Origin: Nitrospira sp.
Lineage (GTDB): Bacteria > Nitrospirota > Nitrospiria > Nitrospirales > Nitrospiraceae
Direction of reading: 5' to 3'
NCBI GenBank assembly: GCA_018242685.1
Contig: JAFEBM010000012.1
Span: forward strand, 1-64,000
DNA: 64,000 nt
Shown: one piece after another, positions 32,637 to 40,490 of the stretch
Position numbering within the stretch: position 1 is the stretch's first letter
How the letters are laid out: the number at the start of each line of letters is the position of its first letter
Made by a program: the position numbers and the translations under genes
Notes under the pieces: generated by a model
Seen by the model: the letters and a program-made list of their open reading frames with translations, nothing else
What the model was told of the DNA's origin: nothing
The model's database searches: none

Positions 32637-34262
32637 ATGATCATCAAGTTCTCCGCCTTGGCTCTTGCATCCATCGCCATGCTATGTGAAACCGTGCCGG
32701 TTTCTATTGCAGCCATTCAGCCGATGTCCATGAACCAAGATTCAGACGACCGGTCGCCGCAAGAAGAATTGAGCGTGATGAGAAACAATCTGGAGAATGC
32801 GAAGCGACGGATCGGTGAGCTCATTCTCCAGCTCCATGCCAAGGAAAATGAGGTCTCGGCCCTGAGATCCAGCGCCTATGAGAATTCCAAGAAACTTCGA
32901 GAAGATCTTGCGTCACAAACCGAGGAGTTAAACCAGGCCAAGCGCCGTGTCGCCGAAGTCGAACAACAATTGGCGGGGGGAAAAGGGCAAGAATTAACTC
33001 AGGCGAAACGCCGCGCAACCGAAGCGGAACAACAGACGGCAAGGAAAGAGCAAGAACTCGCGCAGGTCAAGCGCCGTGTCGCCGAAATCGAACAACAGAT
33101 GGGGGGAAAAGAGCAAGAGCTGACCCAGGCCAAGCGCCGCACCGCCGAAGTCGAACAACAGATGGTAGGAAAAGAGCAGGAGCTGACCCAGGCGAAACGC
33201 CGCGCAACCGAAGCAGAACAACAGACGACTGGGAAAGAGCAAGAACTCCTGCAGGCGAAACGTCGTGCCGCCGAAGCGGAACAACAGACGGCGAAGAAAG
33301 AGCAAGAGCTAGTCCAGGCCAAACGCCGTCCAGCCGAAGCAGAACAACAGCCGGCCGTGGGAAAAGATCAAGAACTGACCCAGGCGAAACGCCGCGCAAC
33401 CGAAGCAGAACAACAGACGGCAAGGAAGGAGCAAGAACTGGCGCAGGTCAAGGAGGATCTCAAACAAGTCACGCAAAAATTGGCGGATCTCAATCCCCAA
33501 CTTATGGCGAGAGACGCGGAGCTCGCCCGTATGAAGCAATTACTGGAGAACCTGGAGCGCGATTCCTCCAAACCGGCCGAGACGACTCACCCTCAAGAGG
33601 AGCGCCTTCCCGAGAAGAATTCACTTTCTCCGCAATCGGTCGAAGAGAACCTCTCCGTGGCCAACCTGCTGCCGCCCACTCCGGCAATTACAGATGACGC
33701 AGAGGTCTTATTAAGTAGCGATCTCGGCAAGATGGGTGAGAGCCTTGCGAGCCTGTTGCAGCCCGAACTCAAGAAAGGCAATGTGAACTTGAGACAGCGA
33801 GGCAACAAATTGACCCTCGCGTTTGCGACCGGTGAACTATTCACCTCCGGTGATGCCATGGTCACCTTGGGAGGCACCTCGTTGCTTGAGCGGGTCGGAA
33901 CCGTCTTACAGGGATTCCGCTACCAGAGCGTAGAGGTTGCCGGACATACCGACAACCAGCCGGTCCGAAACGACTCTCGGAGAGGCTTCCGGGATAATAT
34001 CGAACTCTCCCGGACCAGGGCCGAACATGCAAGTCAGGCGTTGGTCAATGGAGGGCTTGATGTCGATCGAGTCAAAGCAGTTGGGTATGCAGACACGAAA
34101 CCTATCGCGACCAATGACACCGAAAAAGGCCGGAGTAAGAACCGACGAATGGAAATCGTGATTACTCAGTGGTCGGAACCCGGCGCTGATTCAGGCGATG
34201 CAAAAACGCAAGTCGGCAAGAAACTCCGGGGATTCTCCACTCAGGCGGTAACCCATCATTGA
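32637..34262 (+). CDS. OmpA/MotB C-terminal domain protein with long coiled-coil repeat
   Basis: A 541-residue cell-envelope protein. The N-terminus is a signal peptide (FSALALASIAMLCETVPVS). Residues about 45-300 are coiled coil, of which 97-266 are eight near-identical 21-residue units. The C-terminal domain (about 380-510) is an OmpA/MotB peptidoglycan-binding fold: GNKLTLAFATGELFTSGDA, then VEVAGHTDNQPV and NIELSRTRAEHASQALV, and GRSKNRRMEIV, with the Asp and Arg that bind diaminopimelate. The coil probably spans the periplasm or tethers a partner to the wall. It is convergent, two bases from the next gene's stop. Confidence 0.85.
   Translation: MIIKFSALALASIAMLCETVPVSIAAIQPMSMNQDSDDRSPQEELSVMRNNLENAKRRIGELILQLHAKENEVSALRSSAYENSKKLREDLASQTEELNQAKRRVAEVEQQLAGGKGQELTQAKRRATEAEQQTARKEQELAQVKRRVAEIEQQMGGKEQELTQAKRRTAEVEQQMVGKEQELTQAKRRATEAEQQTTGKEQELLQAKRRAAEAEQQTAKKEQELVQAKRRPAEAEQQPAVGKDQELTQAKRRATEAEQQTARKEQELAQVKEDLKQVTQKLADLNPQLMARDAELARMKQLLENLERDSSKPAETTHPQEERLPEKNSLSPQSVEENLSVANLLPPTPAITDDAEVLLSSDLGKMGESLASLLQPELKKGNVNLRQRGNKLTLAFATGELFTSGDAMVTLGGTSLLERVGTVLQGFRYQSVEVAGHTDNQPVRNDSRRGFRDNIELSRTRAEHASQALVNGGLDVDRVKAVGYADTKPIATNDTEKGRSKNRRMEIVITQWSEPGADSGDAKTQVGKKLRGFSTQAVTHH
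32925..33434 (+). repeat. Eight tandem 63-bp repeats coding coiled coil
   Basis: Each unit codes for ELTQAKRRATEAEQQTARKE plus Q or close variants, 21 residues (three heptads). Units 1 and 7 are 22 residues, giving a one-residue stutter. Units 2 and 8 encode the same 21 residues and differ by only a few bases, pointing to recent duplication or conversion. A ninth, partial unit follows. Confidence 0.85.
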
Positions 34263-34263
34263 C

Positions 34264-35490
34264 TCAGCGAGTCACGATCCCTAACCGGACCAGCCCGGAG
34301 ATGTCCTCAGTGTCGGCGGAGCGCACAACTCGATTGGTCACGCGATTATAACCGGCTTCGAATCCAATCTTGGTCACCCACTCGGGTGATGAGTACAACG
34401 ACCAATCCATGGCGCCTCTCCACTTGAAATTTTCGTTGCGGATCAATCCATCGGACGAACGGGAGCTCGAATAGTGGCTCGCGGCGCTGAAAAAGAGCTG
34501 TGAACTCTGCTGATAATTTAACGCAAGCGAGGCGGTCGGGGTGTCGATACGTACGCCGGACCAGGATTGAAACTCTTGACGATAGGTGAGAATCGGTGTG
34601 ATGGTCAGCGTATTGATCGGGCGAAGAATCGCCGAGAGCGTTTGCGACCTGATGTTACTGTCGGTGTTGCCGCGGAGCAGGTCGCTCATCAAGATGTAAC
34701 TCGATGCAAATCCGATATCCCAGCCGGGGCGCTGGAGAGTCACCGCGCCTTCGATCGTGTGGTTTGAAGATCGCTGCGGAGCCGCTCCGATCGGTTCGAA
34801 CACGCTATTCAAGGAGTTTCTCGAATAGGTGACGCTGAGTTCCGGCCATAGCGGCCTGTTAAGGAACAGCCCGACCCGCCCGTACGTCTGCTCCAATCGA
34901 GACCGTGTCGCTTCTCCTTCGACGTTGTTCCATGTTTGACCAACAGCATTCCGGAAGGTCATCGATCCTGTTTTCCACTCGCTCCAAATTTCGCGGCTGG
35001 CTCGGTCAGGAGCGAGAAGAAAACCTTGTCCTGCATGACGAAATGTGACTCCGTAGCGAAGACTTCCCTCCGAGCCGGTGAGCCCAATTCTGAACATGCG
35101 TGCCGATGCATCGGTTTGTGTATTTCCCATCATCGACGGCATCGGCTGACTCACGCCGGGGGGACTGTATGCGACCTCAGCCTCGGTTCCTAACTTTCCG
35201 CTGAACCAAGTCGTTGTTCCTGGCACTCGATTAATTCGTGGATGTTCAGCACCAGAAGTCGAACCCCACAAACGAGGCGCCATAAGGAACAGGCGATGGA
35301 CAGGTGATGCGCCCATGGTTCGGAATCCTTCGGCTTGAGCAGAAATGAGGTCACCGGCCTGCGAAGTCGGAAATCCGCTGGACCGATATGAGATTTGTGT
35401 GTTCAGGAGGATACCATCGCTGCACCAGACCTGAGAGACAATGCCCAAAAGCAGCACTACTAGGCTCGATACCAATGGAGAGCGTTTCAT
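34264..35490 (-). CDS. Putative outer-membrane beta-barrel protein
   Basis: Starting at ATG 35490 gives about 408 residues with a signal peptide (SPLVSSLVVLLLGIVSQVWC; the Cys may instead be lipidated). The mature part alternates polar and aromatic residues in strands typical of a porin-like barrel: TYSRNSLNSVF, WDIGFASSYILMSDLL, LTITPILTYRQEFQSW, ASLALNYQQSSQLFFSAASH. The last strand ends in LVRLGIVTR rather than with a terminal Phe. No family was recognised. It lies convergent to the OmpA-type gene, so the shared location is suggestive only. Confidence 0.6.
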   Translation of the reverse strand: MKRSPLVSSLVVLLLGIVSQVWCSDGILLNTQISYRSSGFPTSQAGDLISAQAEGFRTMGASPVHRLFLMAPRLWGSTSGAEHPRINRVPGTTTWFSGKLGTEAEVAYSPPGVSQPMPSMMGNTQTDASARMFRIGLTGSEGSLRYGVTFRHAGQGFLLAPDRASREIWSEWKTGSMTFRNAVGQTWNNVEGEATRSRLEQTYGRVGLFLNRPLWPELSVTYSRNSLNSVFEPIGAAPQRSSNHTIEGAVTLQRPGWDIGFASSYILMSDLLRGNTDSNIRSQTLSAILRPINTLTITPILTYRQEFQSWSGVRIDTPTASLALNYQQSSQLFFSAASHYSSSRSSDGLIRNENFKWRGAMDWSLYSSPEWVTKIGFEAGYNRVTNRVVRSADTEDISGLVRLGIVTR

Positions 35491-35643
35491 GTATGATTCC
35501 AACCATGAACCAGTTCCTTTGAAGTGTAGCAGCCAGGATTGTCATCTTAAGTCTTGGATTATATTTTGAGATTTGGTCATCTCAGAGATCGAAATAAGCA
35601 AAATAGGATACGGCGTTGACAGGCCGATGGGCGGGGAATTACG

Positions 35644-36510
35644 GTGACAGACATGACACAACATCGGGATAGAGCGAATGGTGAGGGAATCGATAGATCC
35701 GAACCGGTGTATCGCCTTGCCGCAACGGGACGTCAGGAGACTGAAGATGAGCGGCTCAGCCTTCTCGAAGACATCTTCGATCCCCTTACCCGTCAACGCC
35801 GTGCCTGCGTTCAACCAGGCTGGCGGTGTCTCGAAGTGGGAGCGGGTCGTGGATCTATGGCTGTGTGGCTGACCCAGCAAGTCGGGGCCAACGGTCGAGT
35901 CGTGGCCACCGATGTCGATACCACCTATCTCAATCGGCTGGACCTTCCGAATCTCGAAGTCCGCCGGCACAACATTCTCAGCGATTCACTAGATATGCTA
36001 GGTCCCGGCTCATTCGATCTTGTCTGTACGCGCCTCATGCTATTTTGGCTTGCGGGCAAACAGGAAATCGCCATCCGCCGCATGGTGGAGTGCCTGCGAT
36101 CGGGAGGATGGCTGATCGATGAGGATGGTGACTGGGGCATGGTCGCCCCGGTAGACCCTTCTCATTCGCACTACGCCCTCTACCATCGCGTCTGGAAGAA
36201 CGGCGAATGGTGGGCGTCGCGCGGATACGACCCTACGTTTGGACAAAAGCTACCGATGTTGTTCGAACGCTGCGGCTTGGTGAATATCCGTCACGAAGCG
36301 AGTGCAGCGGTGGTCCGCGGAGGCAGCCCATGGGGACGGTGGTGGTTGCAAAGCCTGGAAGGGATACGTGCCTCGGAACGAGCCGATGGGAGCCTGACTG
36401 AGGAACGAGACAAAGAATACGGAGTGCTGACCGCCCCTTTGACCGACCCATCTTTTTGGTTTCTCAATGCGCTCATCCACGCCTGTTGGGGTCAACGAGA
36501 AATCTCCTGA
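35644..36510 (+). CDS. Class I SAM-dependent methyltransferase
   Basis: A 288-residue protein with the Rossmann methyltransferase core: CLEVGAGRGSMAVWL (motif I) near 62-76, VVATDVDTTYL (acidic residue binding the SAM ribose), LEVRRHNILSDSL and GSFDLVCTRLMLFWL. The C-terminal region (WWASRGYDPTFGQKLPMLF) may bind the substrate. Start is GTG 35644 with GGGGAA upstream; ATG 35653 is possible. The substrate is unknown. It converges with ybgC, three bases apart. Confidence 0.82.
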   Translation: MTDMTQHRDRANGEGIDRSEPVYRLAATGRQETEDERLSLLEDIFDPLTRQRRACVQPGWRCLEVGAGRGSMAVWLTQQVGANGRVVATDVDTTYLNRLDLPNLEVRRHNILSDSLDMLGPGSFDLVCTRLMLFWLAGKQEIAIRRMVECLRSGGWLIDEDGDWGMVAPVDPSHSHYALYHRVWKNGEWWASRGYDPTFGQKLPMLFERCGLVNIRHEASAAVVRGGSPWGRWWLQSLEGIRASERADGSLTEERDKEYGVLTAPLTDPSFWFLNALIHACWGQREIS

Positions 36511-36513
36511 GTG

Positions 36514-36927
36514 TTAGGATCGAGGCAGTTTGGAAGAGTGGGTCTTTGACTGAAGCGCTGTGACCATGACTCCGTCCAGACGTGTGACTTTTCCGTTCTC
36601 GTTCGTCGCCGCCAACCGAGCCGAACCTTTCACCACCACGCGGCCGCTCACCTTTTCGCGCACGACATGCGAAAATGTCAACGCAGCCCGCGTCACATTG
36701 CCTACGTCCGTTTCGACGACCAACGTTTCTCCGTAGCGGCCGGGCGAGCAATAGTCCACTTCGGCATGCACGACCACGAAGATAATGCCCTGTTTCATCA
36801 ATGCCACGACCGAATATCCTCGCATTTCCAGGTATTCGGTACGAGCCCGCTCAAAGTATTTGAGGTAATTCGCGTAGTAGACGACCCCGCCGCAATCGGT
36901 GTCTTCGTAGTAAATCTTTATTTCCAT
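36514..36927 (-). CDS. ybgC: YbgC/FadM-type acyl-CoA thioesterase
   Basis: A 137-residue hotdog-fold protein. YYEDTDCGGVVYYANYLKYF contains the tyrosine/aspartate motif of the 4-hydroxybenzoyl-CoA thioesterase-type family (Asp as general base) and FERARTEYL. It hydrolyses acyl-CoA or acyl-ACP; YbgC relatives are linked to the Tol-Pal envelope system, but no tol genes are nearby. It is the gene upstream of none in the operon sense: the CARF gene begins 134 bases beyond its start and reads toward it, so the CARF protein gene is upstream and may be co-transcribed. Confidence 0.88.
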   Translation of the reverse strand: MEIKIYYEDTDCGGVVYYANYLKYFERARTEYLEMRGYSVVALMKQGIIFVVVHAEVDYCSPGRYGETLVVETDVGNVTRAALTFSHVVREKVSGRVVVKGSARLAATNENGKVTRLDGVMVTALQSKTHSSKLPRS

Positions 36928-37061
36928 AGAAACTGGAAGCAGATGGTTAGTCGGGAATTACACGATCGGGTAGACAGGCGAAGTGATGCCGGCGATCAAC
37001 GAAACGACCGCCCGATAACAACAAGATCCGCTCTCGATGATCGGCCTTCGGCGCCCCATGA

Positions 37062-38318
37062 CTAAAGATTGAGAACAGGAAACTTCGGCAGCGAGGTCTC
37101 ATTGACGCCCGACAATTTGACGACCACATCGTAGAGCTGCTGCACTCGCTCTGCCTTGATCGGCTCGAAGCCGTGTCCCAAGATCGCGCGGTTGGCCGCA
37201 TCCAGCAACGGCTTCATCTTCTGCCATTCTCTGAGGAAGGCTTGGCCCAACTGATCGCCCAACCCGGCCAGCACACGAAATTGTGCTTGCAGCGGCAACT
37301 TGTATTTGCCGTCGATGTCTTCGAGGTAACAAGTACGACAGGTCTCTTGAAGCGCTTGCGGAAGCTGTCCCGGCGATACATCCCAGCTTTTGATCTTGTG
37401 CGACTTATAGAGCCGGACTTGCGCGAACGCCTCCAGCGCGCGAACAAGCGCGGTCATGGCGACTTCCGGATTATGTCCCGACAGGAGCCTTCTCGCGGCA
37501 TGAGCCAGCAAATCCAAGGAGACAAATTCTTTGACTTCAGCGGGATCAAGCACGAGTTTTTCGAGGAATCCCGCGTTCGCCTTGATGGGTGGTAGTACCG
37601 CCTTCAACCCAGATGGCCCGCCCCACAGCGAAGCCATCTCAAGGGCCTTGATGGCGGTCTTCAATTTCTCCCAGGCTTGGCGGTAATGAAACCGTTCCCA
37701 CAATTCATAGCCCTCGGCCAAATCCCTGAATGCTCGATACAGCGGCTTCTGCCCGCCACTTACTAATAGTTCTATGTCGTGAAACATTTTGGCGGCGCCG
37801 TGAAACAGGCCTCGGTTGAATAACTCACATCCCTCTCGACGCGACACCGTCCCCTGCTCATCCCATGGATTCGTCTGAGTCCAGACCAGCGTCTTGGAGC
37901 CCAACTCGACACGATCGCCCTCCAGACCTTCTCGCGCCTGAACCAGCTCGACTACCCGAGAGGTCCGAGGGAACGCCGCCAATGTGAGCGCGCCCGCCAT
38001 CGCCGCTGTCGCTCCACTGAGATCCACGACCAGCTCTCCCGGCTGTACCTCCCATGTCCGTAAGAGATCCGGTAGGGACCGTGCAAGAGTCTGGTAAGTG
38101 GATGGGAACTCCGAAGCGTCCGCCAGCACGATCCAATCCCACCGCCTCGGCATCTGTTGGATCTTCGGTTGGACGTCCGACTCCACCAAGGTCTTGCTTC
38201 CTTCAGGCAACACGAAACACAAGATATCCGGGTTGAGCCGGTTGATTGAGTAGACCGCCGACGCCGCGTCATCGACCAATGCGATCACGAGCGCCTTGAT
38301 GGGTTGGTCTTGCGCCAT
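37062..38318 (-). CDS. CARF-HEPN protein (TIGR02710 / Cas02710 type), orphan
   Basis: A 418-residue protein. Residues about 1-125 form a CARF (Rossmann-like) domain: LVIALVDDAASAV at the start and ELVVDLSGATAAMAGALTLA around 95-114, where DLSGATAAM is the nucleotide-binding loop. The middle is helical. The C-terminus has ANRAILGHGF at 375-384, an R-x4-H motif (Arg377, His382) of HEPN ribonucleases. Such proteins, related to Csm6/Csx1, bind cyclic oligoadenylate and cut RNA in type III CRISPR immunity. There is no CRISPR array or cas gene in this window. The HEPN motif usually reads RN-x-x-x-H, so activity is plausible, not certain. Confidence 0.85.
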   Translation of the reverse strand: MAQDQPIKALVIALVDDAASAVYSINRLNPDILCFVLPEGSKTLVESDVQPKIQQMPRRWDWIVLADASEFPSTYQTLARSLPDLLRTWEVQPGELVVDLSGATAAMAGALTLAAFPRTSRVVELVQAREGLEGDRVELGSKTLVWTQTNPWDEQGTVSRREGCELFNRGLFHGAAKMFHDIELLVSGGQKPLYRAFRDLAEGYELWERFHYRQAWEKLKTAIKALEMASLWGGPSGLKAVLPPIKANAGFLEKLVLDPAEVKEFVSLDLLAHAARRLLSGHNPEVAMTALVRALEAFAQVRLYKSHKIKSWDVSPGQLPQALQETCRTCYLEDIDGKYKLPLQAQFRVLAGLGDQLGQAFLREWQKMKPLLDAANRAILGHGFEPIKAERVQQLYDVVVKLSGVNETSLPKFPVLNL

Positions 38319-38464
38319 GGCGCGACGACTATATCATCGCGTTCAGACTCATTCAATTCACTCCCGTTCAACCATACTCCTCTTGACGGCTCTTCGAATG
38401 AGCCCTAGACTTCGCAAAGATTCCCGAGATCGCATCAGTGTCTCTGGCACAGCGAGACTTTTCA

Positions 38465-38893
38465 ATGACCTGGTCGTACTGGTTGTTCATGGGATTAGTC
38501 CTTGCCGGCGCAGAAATGATTGCGCCGGCTGGATTCTATCTCCTGTTCTTCGGTATTGCGGCGCTGATCGTTGGCGCGCTGGCCGGTCTGGGTATCGTGC
38601 AGACTGCATGGCTGGAATGGCTGCTGTTCTCCATTCTGGCTGTCGTCTCGCTCCTGTTTTTCCGTGGCCCCTTGCTGCGAATGACCCAAAGCCCTCCGAC
38701 TCATGCAGTGGACAGCATGGTAGGAGAATCGGCTACTCTACTTGACGATCTTCCTTCGGGACACACAGGCAAGGCGGAATTGCGCGGCACGACGTGGACT
38801 ACCCGCAACGACGGGACCTCTCCGCTGGCCAAGGGCCAGCGCGCAATCGTGACAAAGGTGGACGGGTTAACGCTCTGGGTGAGATCAGAATAA
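38465..38893 (+). CDS. NfeD-family membrane protein
   Basis: Start at ATG 38465 (MTWSYWLFMG) gives about 142 residues. Three hydrophobic helices (LVLAGAEMIAPAGFYLLFFG and the next two) precede a C-terminal OB-fold domain with VGESATLLDD and LAKGQRAIVTKVDGLTLWV. This is the short NfeD type that is coded with an SPFH protein in most bacteria; the two assemble in membrane microdomains and may help quality control. The SPFH gene follows 26 bases later. Confidence 0.9.
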   Translation: MTWSYWLFMGLVLAGAEMIAPAGFYLLFFGIAALIVGALAGLGIVQTAWLEWLLFSILAVVSLLFFRGPLLRMTQSPPTHAVDSMVGESATLLDDLPSGHTGKAELRGTTWTTRNDGTSPLAKGQRAIVTKVDGLTLWVRSE

Positions 38894-38919
38894 CGAATGC
38901 TATCAAACGAGGTGTAGGC

Positions 38920-39858
38920 ATGGAAGCTGGAACGTTTGTTCTCATCGTGTTGGCGCTGATCGTTGTCATCGCGATCGCGAAAACTGCCGTGGTCGTCCCT
39001 CAACAGAGCGCCTACGTCGTGGAACGTTTAGGGAAATACAGTTCCACGCTTGATGCGGGATTCCACATTCTCGTGCCTTTCATCGACGCAGTCCGTTACA
39101 AGCACGTGCTAAAGGAAAGTGCCGTCGACATTCCCGAACAAGTGTGCATTACGCGCGACAATGTCCAGGTCCATGTCGACGGAGTTCTGTACATGAGGGT
39201 GCTTAATCCCGAGCGCGCGTCTTACGGGATCAACAACTACCAGTTTGCGCTCACGCAATTGGCCCAAACGGCGCTGCGAAGCGAGATCGGCAAGATCGAG
39301 TTGGACAAGACCTTTGAGGCCAGGACCACCATCAACGCGCAGCTTGTCAATGAATTGGACAAGGCGTCAGAACCCTGGGGCGTGAAAGTCCTTCGATACG
39401 AGATCAAGAACATCACTCCGCCGAACGATGTGCTCAACGCAATGGAAAAGCAGATGCGCGCTGAACGGGAGAAACGCGCGCTGATTTTGTCGTCGGAGGG
39501 AGAGCGCGACGCCGCGATCAATCAGGCCGAAGGCGAAAAGCAGCAAGTGATCAAGGCGTCTGAAGCCAAGAAGCAGCAACAGATCAACGAAGCGGAAGGG
39601 GCTGCGGTTGCCATACTCGCCATTGCGCAGGCCACGGCCGACGGACTCCGCAAGGTAGCGGAATCCATCAAAGTCCCCGGAGGCCACGAAGCCGTGCAAC
39701 TTCGCGTCGCTGAGCAATACATTGCCAAGTTCGGCGAACTCGCCAAGTCGAGCAACACATTGGTGCTTCCTGCCAACATTTCTGATGTCGGCTCGATGAT
39801 CGCATTGGCGATGAACGCCGTGAAACAGACCGGAACATCGGTTCCAGCAAAATCATGA
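38920..39858 (+). CDS. qmcA: SPFH/stomatin family membrane protein (paraslipin)
   Basis: Start at ATG 38920 (GAGGTG upstream), giving 312 residues. One N-terminal membrane helix (LIVLALIVVIAIA) is followed by the SPFH domain (VVVPQQSAYVVERLGKYSS, VPFIDAVRYKHVLKES, VHVDGVLYMRVLNPE) and a long coiled coil (EKRALILSSEGERDAAINQA, EKQQVIKASEAKKQQQINEA). The C-terminal part has SSNTLVLPANISDVGSM. SPFH proteins form large membrane rings that hold proteases or NfeD partners. The NfeD gene lies just upstream. Confidence 0.92.
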   Translation: MEAGTFVLIVLALIVVIAIAKTAVVVPQQSAYVVERLGKYSSTLDAGFHILVPFIDAVRYKHVLKESAVDIPEQVCITRDNVQVHVDGVLYMRVLNPERASYGINNYQFALTQLAQTALRSEIGKIELDKTFEARTTINAQLVNELDKASEPWGVKVLRYEIKNITPPNDVLNAMEKQMRAEREKRALILSSEGERDAAINQAEGEKQQVIKASEAKKQQQINEAEGAAVAILAIAQATADGLRKVAESIKVPGGHEAVQLRVAEQYIAKFGELAKSSNTLVLPANISDVGSMIALAMNAVKQTGTSVPAKS

Positions 39859-39862
39859 CGAT

Positions 39863-39905
39863 AAGACTGCGCTGTTTGACAGTCTTATACGCATCATCCT
39901 AGAAT
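39863..39905 (+). promoter_or_regulatory. Hairpin overlapping a strong promoter of gmhA
   Basis: AAGACTG (39863-39869) and CAGTCTT (39880-39886) form a stem just after the SPFH stop. TTGACA at 39876-39881 and TAGAAT at 39900-39905, with an 18-base spacer, make a close-to-consensus promoter. The -10 box ends six bases before the gmhA ATG at 39912, and there is no ribosome site, so transcription probably starts at or next to the ATG (leaderless). Confidence 0.6.
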
Positions 39906-39911
39906 CGCGCC

Positions 39912-40490
39912 ATGCAAGCACTTGTTGTGACGGCTTTTGCGGACAGCGCCCGGGTCAAACAGCAGTTCGCACAGGACCACGCCGATCGTATCGTGCAGGT
40001 CGCGACGCTCATCGCGAAAGCCTTCCAGAACGGCAATAAAGTCCTCCTCTTCGGCAACGGCGGGAGCTCGACCGACGCCGCGCACATTGCGGCGGAATTT
40101 GTCGGTCGATACAAGCGCGAGCGAGTGCCCTTGCCTGCCATCGCCCTGGCGACGGACATCGCCGCCATCACCTGCATCGCGAACGACTATGGGTATGAGG
40201 AATTGTTTGCCCGCCAGGTGCGGGCGCACGGCCGACCAGGCGACATCGCCATCGGCATCAGCACAAGCGGGAATTCTCCGAACGTGCTGAAGGGTGTCGA
40301 GGCAGCCCGCGACTGTGGCTTGACCACGATTGCCTGGACCGGCGCCGGCGGTGGAAAGCTGGCCGGGTTGGTCGATTATCCCTTCATCGTCCCCTCTACA
40401 GTCACGTCTCGGATTCAAGAAAGTCACATCACGCTCGGCCACGTCTTGTGCGAACTGGTAGAGGATCACCTCCTTGGGAAAGCCTCCTGA
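39912..40490 (+). CDS. gmhA: Sedoheptulose-7-phosphate isomerase (SIS domain)
   Basis: A 192-residue SIS-domain enzyme. It turns sedoheptulose 7-phosphate into heptose 7-phosphate, the first step of ADP-heptose for lipopolysaccharide core. Signatures are KVLLFGNGGSSTDAAHIAAE, DIAIGISTSGNSPNVLKG, and ESHITLGHVLCELVE with the His and Glu of the active site. The related gene rfaE2 is at 45149. It overlaps the next gene by 17 bases. Confidence 0.92.
   Translation: MQALVVTAFADSARVKQQFAQDHADRIVQVATLIAKAFQNGNKVLLFGNGGSSTDAAHIAAEFVGRYKRERVPLPAIALATDIAAITCIANDYGYEELFARQVRAHGRPGDIAIGISTSGNSPNVLKGVEAARDCGLTTIAWTGAGGGKLAGLVDYPFIVPSTVTSRIQESHITLGHVLCELVEDHLLGKAS

Noticed and set aside
32925..33434. Regular 63-bp repeats resembling a CRISPR-type array
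   Set aside because: The repeats are contiguous, in frame with no spacers, and encode a coiled coil.
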